64,000 nucleotides of DNA from Stieleria marina (GTDB lineage: Bacteria; Planctomycetota; Planctomycetia; Pirellulales; Pirellulaceae), in the NCBI GenBank assembly GCA_007741555.1, contig CP036526.1, positions 4,898,001 to 4,962,000 of the forward strand, read 5' to 3'. The notes beneath the pieces are model-generated. The model did not search any database. It was not told the origin of the DNA and saw only the letters and a list, made by a program, of their open reading frames with translations. The position numbers and the translations under genes were made by a program. Positions 27,501 to 37,076 of this stretch are shown piece by piece. Positions within the stretch are counted from its first letter, which is position 1. Each line of letters begins with the position of its first letter.

Positions 27501-28391
27501 CAGAGCGTCAAGATCGTGTTTACCAATCCCGATGCAACTGACCACAACATGGTCTTTGTGCGTCCCGGCGCCCTGGAGGAAGTCGGGATGGCTGCCAACG
27601 AAATGGCTCGTGACCCCAAGAACGCCAATTCGGATTTCATCCCACGATCAAAACGCAAATTGATCATGCACGCATCCAAGATGATCGGCCCCACGCGCAA
27701 ATCCAAAGTGCATGTGTTCCGTTTCAAAGCTCCCAAAGAGCCTGGCATCTATCCCTATGTTTGCACGTTTCCTGGACACTGGATTGTGATGAAAGGCATC
27801 ATGGTGGTGGCCGATGATTTGAGTGAAGTCGATGCGATGGTCGCCAAAAGCCAACCTCGTGTGATCAAACAATGGACGCTAACGGACTTTGCCGGGTTCA
27901 AAGCCGATGCCCCTAATAACGACAATGTGATGCGTGGGATGACCGCGTTTGCAAAAGCACGATGCGACCAGTGCCACGCTCTGGATGGCCACGGTGTCGA
28001 CTTGGGCCCCAAACTAACGGAAGTGACCAAGAAACATCGCGACGAAAAACTGATTCAGCAACTGCTTGAACCTTCGGCAGAGATCAATGAAAAATTCGTA
28101 ACGCATAAGTTCCTGCTGGCCGACGGAAGCGTGGTGACGGGCGTGATCGCCAAGGAATCCAAGAGACACGTCGACGTCATGGCTAACTTGTTGACGCCCA
28201 AGAAACTAACGCGAGTCGATAAGGCAGCGATCGAAGAACAGGTCCAGAGCAAGATTTCCGCGATGCCAACCGGATTGCTGGATGTTCTGACCCGCGAAGA
28301 GATCAGCGATTTGGTGACGTACCTGCAATCTGACGGGTTCCAGCTCCCCGACCATCTCAAAAACAAAATGAAGATGAACCACAGCCGGTAG
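24600..28391 (+). CDS. PVC-type multidomain haem protein with SGNH, beta-propeller, azurin-like copper and cytochrome c domains
   Basis: A signal peptide (LSTLVALLGSAAICQSCLGQ) leads into four parts. An SGNH/GDSL-like domain covers about residues 75-290 (IAFIGNMLLEREQYF; TINGVHLNETGY near the end carries the Asp/His-type position). The planctomycete membrane-bound dehydrogenase-like beta-propeller (about 380-730) contains DTDGDGKADSSHVW. HEAT-like helices follow to about 940. An azurin-type cupredoxin domain (about 950-1070) has His982 in DHNMVF and the C-x4-H-x3-M set C1055, H1060, M1064. A haem c site CDQCH lies at 1122-1126, followed by the family's C-terminal domain. The ATG at 24600 starts the signal peptide; the frame continues upstream without conserved sequence. 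Likely a periplasmic redox or sugar-oxidising protein; the substrate is unknown. Confidence 0.85.
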   Translation: MLHLSSNRFILSTLVALLGSAAICQSCLGQIAVNRKDARNQQTAKPAPVEDPALQQYGIYEATAPRPDTIVPIATRLPLDLQPGTRIAFIGNMLLEREQYFGHLETLLHQRYPNHKLVVRNLAWPADTPSLQPRPDNFADVQQHLKHENIDVILAAFGFNESFDGPPGIAVFKTELAAFINDLKTKSFNGRSAPQIVLISPIASENIDGVPAADRNNQNLVLYTGAMQQVAQQAEVGFVNAMSQTMELMESPATDLTINGVHLNETGYDAFAKLVFRGVTGETGNEVDQTIRQTVIDKNRQYQRRYRPLNTFYYTGGRSKTYGYLDFLPAMRNFDILTANREQRIWDQAEQKEVAPEIDDSNLPPLPETKQSRGANRWMTAKAEMAEFKVDPRFEVTLFAGEEEFPDIAAPIQIRWDNQGRLWVACSTTYPHVYPGNEPNDKLVILEDTDGDGKADSSHVWADDLHIPLSFEFGDGGVYISDEPHLTFLKDSDGNDKADFRQKLFSGFGTEDSHHSLHDFVWSPGGDLIFRESIFHHSQVETAYGPVRQQNSGWFRLHPDSQRLTSFGTYHSTNPWGATFDDWGQHVASHPIYAAAFHSLDPPYPTQHPVPSGLNAYSGTCGQEFVDFGTFPDELQGGYLKARYKPTNRIEIHKWVEGEFGYDEEYQGDVLFSSNLSFIPVDIRFGPRGAMYVCDWYNPVKGHAQYSLRDERRDRHSGRIWRITTKGKPLQDPPKIATATIGELLESLKRPESRIRYWIRRELRERDPQQVHAALDRWVASIDKADPRQLHHKMEAIWMYRGIGKTNQPLLRELLTCDDHHARAAATEQLRYWHGEFEDAIDLARKSANDENAIVRMQAAILTSYIGTKEAFDVLMDVLKHPAEGHLSYAITCALGSHTMRRHWENDDTHHVAKLLRAAKQKTALKEPSPSAPDAQFDQQDDLAKFTISCLPEVMKYDREQIAVKTGQSVKIVFTNPDATDHNMVFVRPGALEEVGMAANEMARDPKNANSDFIPRSKRKLIMHASKMIGPTRKSKVHVFRFKAPKEPGIYPYVCTFPGHWIVMKGIMVVADDLSEVDAMVAKSQPRVIKQWTLTDFAGFKADAPNNDNVMRGMTAFAKARCDQCHALDGHGVDLGPKLTEVTKKHRDEKLIQQLLEPSAEINEKFVTHKFLLADGSVVTGVIAKESKRHVDVMANLLTPKKLTRVDKAAIEEQVQSKISAMPTGLLDVLTREEISDLVTYLQSDGFQLPDHLKNKMKMNHSR

Positions 28392-28477
28392 ATCATTTCC
28401 ACCCCCGGACGTTCGCGATTTCGATCCGCGGCGTCTTCGCGACAACGACTGCCGCGCAAGATCAGACTCTCCACGCC

Positions 28478-31400
28478 ATGCCTGACGAAGAAACGTTTGA
28501 CGCTGTACCGCCCAAACAGCCAGACGCATCCGCGCGTGACGGGCTTGATGACACGCAATCTGCCGCGTTTGTTGATCTACCAACCGATGTAGATTTTGAA
28601 GTGTCGCAGATTCACGCGGATGGTCTGCCGCATGAGTTGCAGAATCCGGCAACTCGAAAAGACCGACTGCTCGGCAGCCAACTTGGTCCCTATCACATCG
28701 TTGACAAACTTGCCGAAGGAGGCATGGGAGCCGTTTATCTGGCTCAGCAGAACGAGCCGATTCGGCGCCGCGTTGCGTTGAAAGTAATCAAGGGAGGAGC
28801 CGATTCGCAGCAGATCGTGGCTCGATTCGAAGCCGAACGTCAAGCGCTGGCGATGATGGATCATCCCAACATTGCTCGTATCATCGATGGTGGCACGACC
28901 AACGACGGATCACCGTACTTTGTAATGGAGTTGGTCGAGGGAGTGCCGTTGACGCGGCACTGCAACGACCGGCAACTGTCCATCCGCGAGCGATTGGAGT
29001 TGTTTGTACCCGTCTGTCGCGCGGTGCATCACGCACATGGCCGTGGGATTCTGCACCGCGACCTGAAACCATCCAACGTGCTTGTCGCCGTGACCGAGGA
29101 CAGTTCGTCTGCGAAGGTGATTGATTTCGGATTGGCCAAAGCGACCGATCACCAAACCAAGTTGACGGACCATTCGATGTTTACGCAGATGGGCCAGTTG
29201 GTGGGCACGCTGCAGTACATGTCGCCCGAGCAAGCGGAGATGAATCCCGCTGAAGTTGACAATCGCACGGACATTTATTCGCTGGGCGTGATGTTGTACG
29301 AATTGCTGACCGGATCGACACCGCTGGATAGCAAGTCGGTCGGTAGTCAGCCGCTACTGAAAGTGCTGCAAAGCATTCGCGAAAACGATCCGCCGCGTCC
29401 CAGTGCGCGGCTGAGCCAAGCGGGGATTCCGTTGGACAAAGTCTCTCACGACCGAAAAATTCCGTCGAGTCAATTGAGGCAGGTTTTGCGGGGCGAGCTG
29501 GATTGGATTGTTATGAAAGCGATCGAAAAAGATCGCACACGACGCTACGATTCCGCCGGCGAGCTCGCGAAAGATATCCAGCGGTTTTTAAACGATGAAG
29601 TGGTTCAGGCGCGTCCGCCATCGTTGGTGTATCGATCCAGAAAGTTGCTCAAGCGTAACCGCAATCAAGCCATTGCGGCGGCTTCGGTTGTGGGCGTTTT
29701 GCTGTTGGCGCTCGTCGTGACACCCGTGTTTGTGAGTCTTCGTCGCGAGGCCGTCATCGCCAAGGCGGAACAAAAGCTGGATTCGGCTTTGGCCGAATTT
29801 CAACTCGACAGCGATGACTGGCAACAATCCAAGGACGTGATTGAGCAATTACGCGCCTATGATCCTAGTCGCGCCGACTTAGCCAACGTGAAACTGAGCC
29901 AAAGGACACTGGAGAAGATCGAGCAAGCGATTGAGCGTCCGCGGTTGCAACCGTCCGATCGCAAAAAGATCGGTGACGCGATCGATCGACTTCGCACAAG
30001 CGGCATCGGCAACGACCAGCGTTTGACCGAATTGCAGTCGCAGCTGGATGAACTGGCAAAGGACTGGGAGCTCGCGTTTTCGGCATCAGAAAAATCGCCT
30101 GCCGATTTTGTGGCGATGTTCCCAACCGCGACGCTGACACCCGGCGAAGGAAAGCTCTCTTTGGCGACCAGTTCGCCGGCTCCGGTGGATCCCGCCATAA
30201 TCAACCTTTCTGCCAAGGATTGGTTCGAACCGTTGACGCTCAGCCGTTATCAATGCACCGGCGACACGCGTGTATCTGCGACGTTTACCGATTGGCAGCC
30301 GAGCTATGAGATCGGCATTACGCTTCACGGCGACATTTCGGGTGGCTACGACTTTGTGTTACGCCCGGCGGGACAAAAGGAAGGTGTTCTCGCGGGGCAA
30401 GGAACAGCACGAGCAACACTTGGCGATGCAATTCGGCGTGGTTTTTCGTGGGTGCTGGAGATTCGTCGCGGCGAGACGACGGTGCTAAACGATGTCATCC
30501 CAAGCGACCAATTCCGTATTGGCGATTCAATTCGGTTGACTGCGATGCGTGAGGGCAATGCACTGTCTGTCCGCGTCAACGACTCGGCAGAGCACCGAAT
30601 ATTGGAGCCATTCGCATACCGCTCCAGTGATTTCGGTCGACTGGGGCTTCGAGGCACGGCGGGAGTTTCGATCACGGAGATTGTTTGCGAATCAAGAAAA
30701 CGCACTGGCGATCACTCGCCACTCCTGTCCGGTGATGCCCATTTTTCCAGAGGCGATTTGCAAGCAGCGTTGCAACAGTATCAACGCCAAGAAGAAGCGC
30801 AGAAGCAACTGCCTGATTCCGAAGCTGACTCGATGGTCTTGGCGGAATCGCAGTACAAAATCGCGGTCTGTTTGGATCAGCTCGGTCGAAGTGAGGAAGC
30901 AAGACTGGTCTTTCAAAAGCTGACACAATTTGATGACCAAACGTGGTCGTCATTGGCCGGCATACGACTGTTAGATCTTGCGATTGCGGAACAGCGAACT
31001 GCCGACGCGGATGCGATTTTTTCATTTCTGCGAACCACGGGTCGTCTGAGCAAAGCGGCGCAGCTTGTTTCGCCCGATGTAAAAACGCGGATCATCGCGT
31101 CGGGGAACAATGACCTGACACTCGGGGCGTTACTAAAACCCGATGCCAAACGACTCAGCCGCATCCAACGTTCTGCAGAGATTGATCGCATCCTGAGTTT
31201 CGATGGCGTAGGCACAATGTCCGTGCAGGTCGAATTGTGCCGAGCCTTGCGAGCCGAAGGACGGATCGACGAGTCCGCCGCTATTCTGGCAAGGCTCTGG
31301 GAGAATACGCGCAGCTGGGATGTGCTGCGCCGCTATCTACGTGCGCTCCGGGTTACCGGACGCAGTCGCGAAGCTCTGGCGATTGTGAACGGCATTTTGA

Positions 31401-34400
31401 AGGAGGGATACGATGCCAGCAGCAAAGTCCTGATCTTTCGGGCACTGATCCATATCAGCCTTGGCGACATGATTGCCGCAGAGCACGACATCGCCGCGGC
31501 AAAGCGAACGTTTCGAAAAGTCGCGAACGATATTTTCTTTGAATCAACCGTCACCCAAATCGATGGATTCTTGAAGTACCGCCGCGGAGACCACGCCGAA
31601 GCAGCGAAAGATTGGCGGCGCAGCTATCAGCTGTTTACCAATTTCCGTCAGACTGGAAATACAGCTAGCGATACTGCCAAAGACGCTGCGGCGATCAATG
31701 CACTGATGATGGGTGGACTGACGCAGCAGTCAAATAGCGAGGACATCCAGAGCATTTTCAATCGTGCGGCCGACGAATTTGGCACTAGTGGACTGTTGAC
31801 GTTGCTGCCGGAAGAAACACTGACGCGCGTGCTGAACCAAATGTGGCGATCAGAGAAGGGGATGAAGTGGGCGGAACGGTTAGCGTTTGACCAAGTAAAC
31901 CTGCAGGATCGAATCACCGTCATCGGGACACTGGCCGCTTACGAACTGATGATCCAGGGTGCGTTTAATTCTGTCGCGAGCGAGCAAGATCGGAACGAGG
32001 CGTGGGCGATCGCCGATCGAATAGTTCAGGGGGTATTGATCGACAATTCGCTCTCGATGGCTCAAGCCATGCAACTTGGACTGACGTGGAAAGGGACGAC
32101 CAACTTTCTGGGCTGGAGTGGTGTCAATCAAACGCTAGACGATTCTTTGCGAGCGAGACTGGCCTACGTCATGGGGCATCGCATGATCGGCAAAGGCGAC
32201 TTGGCAAGTGCGAAGACATTTTTCGACGAATCTCAGTCGCTCGAAGGTGCAGATCCCCAGACACGCCAGCTTGCCGCCAAGTCGCTGGAGCTCTTGGAAG
32301 CGAAGAAGGGCATCATCAAGTTCAATTGGAACGGAGATGATGCGATTGAAGTCGCGATTCTTGACAAAAATGAACAGGCAATCGAAACGGTCAACTTAAA
32401 GAGCGACGCGGTCGTGGAGGTTCCCCCGGGCGAGTACTCGATCAAAGTTGACCAAGATGCATCGGTTGCTTTGTTGCCTAAGTCGCCGTTGGTGGTTCGG
32501 TTGGGTTCGACGATTGATGTGCCGCTACAGCACGGATGGACTCCGTCGAATAACCCATCCACCATCTCGGGCGTCCTTAGTCATCCGGCAACACGGACCG
32601 ACGCCACGCAGTGGCAGGTTGTGCGCAGTCGGCTCCAGGGCAACATTCGCGGGATCGCGTTTCACCCCGACGGCAAACGAATCACCTTGGCTGGATCCGA
32701 TGGCATGGTGCGAACGTCTGACATCGAAACCTTCCAGACGCAAGCCATCATCTCACACGACCCTTCGGAAGTCCTTTCGGTCGATTGGTCACCCGACGGA
32801 AAAACGCTCGCTTTTGGTGACTACAAAGGCAATGTCTACTTCAGCGATTCTGAACAGTCGGTTCCCAAGCGGTGCGACCTGCTGGGTGGATTCCGCGTCA
32901 ATCGGATACGCTGGAATCCTGCTGGGACGCTGTTGGCGGTTTGCGACAAATACAATCTGGTGACGCTGCTCAATCGGGATGGTTCCGTCAACACAGTCCT
33001 GCGACAGCACACCGGCGAAGTCAGGCATCTGGATTGGTCGCCGTCAGGAAATCGGCTGGTCACGGCTGGCATTGACCAGACAATTGTCTGGGACACCCAA
33101 GCGTGGAAACCGTTGTATGTGTGTGATGACATTGTTGATGCACGCACGGCACAGTGGTCACGCGACGAAAGGACGTTTGCGGTGGCGACCGGAAACCGAG
33201 TCATGCTTCGTGACGCCGGCACGGGCGATTTGGTTCGTCAAATCACCATGCCGGAGGGTAAGGAGCCTCGCGCTGTGACGTGGACAAGCGATCCGTCAAT
33301 CCTGGTGATGGTTGGCTATTTCCACGGTCACGTGTTTTGGAACACTGACAAAGAGGGTGACGAAGCGCAGTGGTCAAACGAAAAATGGGGTTATGGACCA
33401 CTGCGATGGCACCCCAAGGAGGAAATTTATGTCACAGGCAATCTCAACGGGCCAGTCTTTGTCCGTGGCGATGATTTCGACGGAAATGATTTCGAACGAC
33501 TCAATGTGACAACGTGGAACGCGACGGAAACGATGGGCATTGAGGTATCAAAGTCGGGTCGTCACCTGATCGTCGTCAGCCGTTGGGGAAACACGCAACG
33601 TCTGGATTTGGCTACCGGTGAAGTGGAAAACTTCAAAACCGATTCATTGCCACAATCAGTTGCGAATCATCCGCATCAACCGATTGTCGCCCTGGGCCGC
33701 ATGGATGGTCGTGTTGTGTTTTGCAACGAAAGTTTAGAGATCATCGCAGACGCTGCGCTGGCCCAAACGCCGGTTGAACGGTTGCAGTGGACGCTCGATG
33801 GAAAAACGTTGATTGGTTTTTCAAAAGATAGATCGATCTGGCAAATCAACGTTTCGATCAACACAGACAAGCCCGAGATTGAAATCGCAAGCAGTTCGCC
33901 CATGCAGCTAGCCACGCCGACCACCAAGGAACGTCATTTTGCACTGCATCCGTCTGGAAAGGAAATCGCGGTTGCGGATTTTGAAGGGCAACTGTCGGTG
34001 ATTGCGGTAAAAGATGGAACAACGATTCGCAAGTTAAAAGAACGCAACGGACTGCAGACGTTAGCCTTTCGCGCCGACGGTAAAGTCTTGGCTGGGTTTT
34101 CAACCGCAAACAGTGAATTTTGGAACCGTGACGAAGACTGGCGATTTCAAAGCCTGCCAACTCCGGGCGGTCCATTCTACGTTCCGCGACCGATACTCCC
34201 CACCCGTCCCCAGTCGTTTGTAGTGGGTTGCACCGATGGTCAACTTTTGAACGTCATTGTGGATCAAGATGTTCGCAAACACGTGGTCAGCGGTATTCGA
34301 CGCGACTCCGAGATGCTGCATGCAATTGCTCCGTCCCCCAAGGGATCGCTCTGGGTGCTTTGCCGCGAGGGAATCATTCGCGAAGTCGACCCCAGCACTG

Positions 34401-34576
34401 GCCGCGTGTTGTCAGCGGTAGTAGTCAATCGTGACGGGACGTTGGCCTACTTTTCTGCCGGCGGTCAATTGCTGACCGATAAGGATTCTGTCAAAGAATT
34501 GACCTGCATCGTCGAGCAAAGCGGAGGAGTACGCAGTGCAATACCGGCCAGAGAGTTCTATTCGAATGACCAATAA
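28478..34576 (+). CDS. Giant membrane Ser/Thr kinase with TPR-like and WD40-like repeats
   Basis: A 2032-residue eukaryote-like kinase. The kinase domain spans about residues 70-385: glycine loop LAEGGMGAVY, ATP lysine K102 in ALKVIK, catalytic HRDLKPSN at 193-200, DFG at 216-218, and GTLQYMSPEQ in the activation segment, all intact. One membrane span follows near 396-420. The outer part has a helical linker, a region resembling a lectin-like beta domain (about 510-745), TPR-like helices (about 750-1260), and WD40-like blades from about 1365 to the end (for example VLSVDWSPDGKTLAFGD and VRHLDWSPSGNRLVTAG). This matches the kinase-sensor proteins expanded in Rhodopirellula; the ligand is unknown. 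Its stop overlaps the next gene by 11 bp. Confidence 0.9.
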   Translation: MPDEETFDAVPPKQPDASARDGLDDTQSAAFVDLPTDVDFEVSQIHADGLPHELQNPATRKDRLLGSQLGPYHIVDKLAEGGMGAVYLAQQNEPIRRRVALKVIKGGADSQQIVARFEAERQALAMMDHPNIARIIDGGTTNDGSPYFVMELVEGVPLTRHCNDRQLSIRERLELFVPVCRAVHHAHGRGILHRDLKPSNVLVAVTEDSSSAKVIDFGLAKATDHQTKLTDHSMFTQMGQLVGTLQYMSPEQAEMNPAEVDNRTDIYSLGVMLYELLTGSTPLDSKSVGSQPLLKVLQSIRENDPPRPSARLSQAGIPLDKVSHDRKIPSSQLRQVLRGELDWIVMKAIEKDRTRRYDSAGELAKDIQRFLNDEVVQARPPSLVYRSRKLLKRNRNQAIAAASVVGVLLLALVVTPVFVSLRREAVIAKAEQKLDSALAEFQLDSDDWQQSKDVIEQLRAYDPSRADLANVKLSQRTLEKIEQAIERPRLQPSDRKKIGDAIDRLRTSGIGNDQRLTELQSQLDELAKDWELAFSASEKSPADFVAMFPTATLTPGEGKLSLATSSPAPVDPAIINLSAKDWFEPLTLSRYQCTGDTRVSATFTDWQPSYEIGITLHGDISGGYDFVLRPAGQKEGVLAGQGTARATLGDAIRRGFSWVLEIRRGETTVLNDVIPSDQFRIGDSIRLTAMREGNALSVRVNDSAEHRILEPFAYRSSDFGRLGLRGTAGVSITEIVCESRKRTGDHSPLLSGDAHFSRGDLQAALQQYQRQEEAQKQLPDSEADSMVLAESQYKIAVCLDQLGRSEEARLVFQKLTQFDDQTWSSLAGIRLLDLAIAEQRTADADAIFSFLRTTGRLSKAAQLVSPDVKTRIIASGNNDLTLGALLKPDAKRLSRIQRSAEIDRILSFDGVGTMSVQVELCRALRAEGRIDESAAILARLWENTRSWDVLRRYLRALRVTGRSREALAIVNGILKEGYDASSKVLIFRALIHISLGDMIAAEHDIAAAKRTFRKVANDIFFESTVTQIDGFLKYRRGDHAEAAKDWRRSYQLFTNFRQTGNTASDTAKDAAAINALMMGGLTQQSNSEDIQSIFNRAADEFGTSGLLTLLPEETLTRVLNQMWRSEKGMKWAERLAFDQVNLQDRITVIGTLAAYELMIQGAFNSVASEQDRNEAWAIADRIVQGVLIDNSLSMAQAMQLGLTWKGTTNFLGWSGVNQTLDDSLRARLAYVMGHRMIGKGDLASAKTFFDESQSLEGADPQTRQLAAKSLELLEAKKGIIKFNWNGDDAIEVAILDKNEQAIETVNLKSDAVVEVPPGEYSIKVDQDASVALLPKSPLVVRLGSTIDVPLQHGWTPSNNPSTISGVLSHPATRTDATQWQVVRSRLQGNIRGIAFHPDGKRITLAGSDGMVRTSDIETFQTQAIISHDPSEVLSVDWSPDGKTLAFGDYKGNVYFSDSEQSVPKRCDLLGGFRVNRIRWNPAGTLLAVCDKYNLVTLLNRDGSVNTVLRQHTGEVRHLDWSPSGNRLVTAGIDQTIVWDTQAWKPLYVCDDIVDARTAQWSRDERTFAVATGNRVMLRDAGTGDLVRQITMPEGKEPRAVTWTSDPSILVMVGYFHGHVFWNTDKEGDEAQWSNEKWGYGPLRWHPKEEIYVTGNLNGPVFVRGDDFDGNDFERLNVTTWNATETMGIEVSKSGRHLIVVSRWGNTQRLDLATGEVENFKTDSLPQSVANHPHQPIVALGRMDGRVVFCNESLEIIADAALAQTPVERLQWTLDGKTLIGFSKDRSIWQINVSINTDKPEIEIASSSPMQLATPTTKERHFALHPSGKEIAVADFEGQLSVIAVKDGTTIRKLKERNGLQTLAFRADGKVLAGFSTANSEFWNRDEDWRFQSLPTPGGPFYVPRPILPTRPQSFVVGCTDGQLLNVIVDQDVRKHVVSGIRRDSEMLHAIAPSPKGSLWVLCREGIIREVDPSTGRVLSAVVVNRDGTLAYFSAGGQLLTDKDSVKELTCIVEQSGGVRSAIPAREFYSNDQ

Positions 34577-35927
34577 ATCACACGCGAAATATCTCGTGCG
34601 ACCGATTCTGATCGGGGCGTGGCTTGCCGCAACGCTTTTGCTTGCCGGAATCGGAACTTGCGATGAACCTGCTTATCCAATTGTGACGCCAAAGGACCGA
34701 TCCGAGTATCTAAAGCAGACGCCCTGGATCGAGGTAATCGAACGTGAAGTCCCGCCGCTCGCAAATGATCTCGGCGATCGCATGCCGATGATCATGTGGC
34801 ATGGTGTTGGGTTTGGGCCGCTTTCGCCCCAGCAAATCAAGGTGCTCCGCGACCGAGGGCTGACGCAGCATTTGCAAATGGACGCGTCGATGATTCCCGC
34901 GGCTCTGAATTTGCAAGCAGCAGGAATGCCCGTCATTTTGATGCAGGGAAGGACCGACAATTGGCCCTATTCATTGGCCGAAAACGCGGACGACTGGGCG
35001 CACCAATTCGACGTGACCTACCAGCCGAAATGGTTTGGTGACGACGATGCCTTTGCTTGGCATGGTGCTTGCCCGCACAAGACTGATGGCTGGAAAATCT
35101 TGGCACGACAAACGCGTGACACGATGAAACAGTTTCGTGACGCCGGCGTCAAAGTCACCGGCGTTTGGATGGACCTGGAAGGCGATCCGTATCCGTGGGC
35201 ACATCTGTTCGACCAACTGAAGCATTGCCGTCGTTGCCGCGCGGAGCTACCGGCCGATATCGTCAACAACCAAGCCGCCTGGCGCGACGATGCTTGGCGG
35301 CGTTACGTCAATTTGTACGACCAGCATTTTGCCAAATCGATTCGGGATGTCTTTCCTGAATGCTTGGTGACAAACTGGCATGTCGTTGTTTCGACGACCA
35401 ACAATCCCATTCGGTACTTTGTTCGTGATGTGAACCTGCCGGAGCTGTCGCTGAACTTTTTCAACACCACCAATCCCATTGCGTACGGCTGCGACGTGGG
35501 TTGGTTGGAACGCCCTTGGCCCGAACAGGGTTTGGGTGACTCAGACACTCAAGATGTTCAGGCACTGACGCAGAAAATGATTGACGACTTTTACTATCAC
35601 GAAATCGTTCAGCAAGTCCAAGCCGACCACAAGAATCGAACCGCAGCGGGAACGCCGCATCTGACGGCCATCCCTTGGATCGCACGCCACTGCCGAATTG
35701 ACACTCAGCAGCGGGCGGCGCCGTTGATGACGCGCGAGCGGTACCGTAGTGCGCTGGCGGAACTGTGGCGACACGACCTGACAACGATGCAGGTTTTTAA
35801 TGCAATGCATGACGGATACGAACAATACGCGGTCACGGAGTTGCAGGATGCTGTTTTGGCGTTGGACGCGACTTTGGCCGACCGGCCTGAAACCGGGGCT
35901 GCTGGCGAAAAGCAGACGGTAAAATAG
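34566..35927 (+). CDS. Exported protein of unknown function, possibly glycosidase-like
   Basis: 453 residues from ATG 34566. A signal peptide is clear (YLVRPILIGAWLAATLLLAGIG). The mature part contains HLQMDASMIPAALNLQAAGMPVILMQG, AGVKVTGVWMDLEGDPYPW with an acidic pair, a CRRCRAEL cysteine pair, and FPECLVTNWHVVVS. Alternating strands ending in Asp/Glu suggest a TIM-barrel hydrolase such as a glycoside hydrolase, but I cannot name a family. The gene starts 11 bp inside the giant kinase gene, implying translational coupling. The frame also opens at 34536, but that start lacks a leader-like beginning. Confidence 0.65.
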   Translation: MTNKSHAKYLVRPILIGAWLAATLLLAGIGTCDEPAYPIVTPKDRSEYLKQTPWIEVIEREVPPLANDLGDRMPMIMWHGVGFGPLSPQQIKVLRDRGLTQHLQMDASMIPAALNLQAAGMPVILMQGRTDNWPYSLAENADDWAHQFDVTYQPKWFGDDDAFAWHGACPHKTDGWKILARQTRDTMKQFRDAGVKVTGVWMDLEGDPYPWAHLFDQLKHCRRCRAELPADIVNNQAAWRDDAWRRYVNLYDQHFAKSIRDVFPECLVTNWHVVVSTTNNPIRYFVRDVNLPELSLNFFNTTNPIAYGCDVGWLERPWPEQGLGDSDTQDVQALTQKMIDDFYYHEIVQQVQADHKNRTAAGTPHLTAIPWIARHCRIDTQQRAAPLMTRERYRSALAELWRHDLTTMQVFNAMHDGYEQYAVTELQDAVLALDATLADRPETGAAGEKQTVK

Positions 35928-36156
35928 GGGCAACCGGTGACGTGCGCCGAATTCGGCAAACTTAGCTTTTCCGGCTTCTGCTCAGCCGCTGGCCAGTTCA
36001 GCGGCAGGCAAGTATCGTTTTGGTGGCGCCGAACAGCCAAAAATTGGCTAAACTGTTGCCACAACCGGATTTGGAAATCCGTTGCCTACTCCAAGAGCGA
36101 ATTCGTTTACCCGAATTCATTGTCAATATACTTTTCGCGATCGTCCCCACGAGCGT

Positions 36157-37020
36157 ATGTCCACTGTCGATACCAACGCATCCCGTGCTCAAGCCGAAGC
36201 TGCAACCAACGTGCCACCCAAAAAACGCGGCGTACCCGAAGGCCTGTGGCTGAAATGTCCCGGTTGCGGGGCGTCGGTCTATAAAAAAGAAGTTGAACAA
36301 CAGCTCAATGTGTGCCCCAAGTGCGAGCACCATTTTTATGTTTCGGCCGTTCAGCGGATCGAGCAAGTGCTAGATGCTGGCACGTTTGAGCTGATGAACG
36401 ACCACATTCGACCGACGGATCCGCTCGTGTTTACGGACCGACGCAATTATGCGGATCGTCTGATCGGCGAACAAAACCGAACGGGATTGTCCGATGCTGT
36501 GATGACGGGCACGGGCATGGTTCGCGCTCGGCGGGTCGCGTTTGCGGTCACCGACAGCGCTTTTATCATGGGAAGCATGGGGTCGGTCGTCGGCGAACGA
36601 CTGACTCGATTGATCGAAAAAGCGACGGAGCAGAATCTGCCGTTGATCATCGTCAGTGCCAGCGGCGGCGGAGCCCGAATGCACGAAGGAATCCTGTCAC
36701 TGATGCAGATGGCAAAAGTCTCGGCCGCTTTGGCTAGGTATGACGAAGCCGGCGGTTTGTTCATTAGCGTGCTGACAAATCCCACCATGGGCGGCGTTGC
36801 TGCCAGCTTTGCGTCGCTGGGCGATTTGGTTTTTGCCGAACCCAAAGCGTTGATTGGGTTCGCTGGGCCGCGAACGATCAAAGCCACGATCGGAATCGAA
36901 TTGCCCGAAGGTTTCCAAACCAGCGAATTCCTGCTGGAACACGGCTACATCGATCGCATCGTGACTCGCAAAAACTTAAAAACTGAAATCGCTCGTGCCA
37001 TTGACTACTGTGGCAAATAG
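36157..37020 (+). CDS. accD: Acetyl-CoA carboxylase, carboxyltransferase beta subunit
   Basis: AccD transfers CO2 from carboxybiotin to acetyl-CoA together with AccA, the first step of fatty acid synthesis. The 287-residue protein has the N-terminal zinc ribbon ([20 protein letters not shown]...CPKCEHHF), with four cysteines in two pairs. The crotonase-like core follows with [38 protein letters not shown] and [16 protein letters not shown] 36157 ([13 protein letters not shown]) is preferred to the frame start at 36082. accA is not in the window; the kinase gene lies 56 bp downstream on the same strand. Confidence 0.95.
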   Translation: MSTVDTNASRAQAEAATNVPPKKRGVPEGLWLKCPGCGASVYKKEVEQQLNVCPKCEHHFYVSAVQRIEQVLDAGTFELMNDHIRPTDPLVFTDRRNYADRLIGEQNRTGLSDAVMTGTGMVRARRVAFAVTDSAFIMGSMGSVVGERLTRLIEKATEQNLPLIIVSASGGGARMHEGILSLMQMAKVSAALARYDEAGGLFISVLTNPTMGGVAASFASLGDLVFAEPKALIGFAGPRTIKATIGIELPEGFQTSEFLLEHGYIDRIVTRKNLKTEIARAIDYCGK

Positions 37021-37076
37021 TCGGTGATGATGTTCGCGTCTTCTTTTCTGCGTTTCCATTCGTTCAAAGAAATCCA

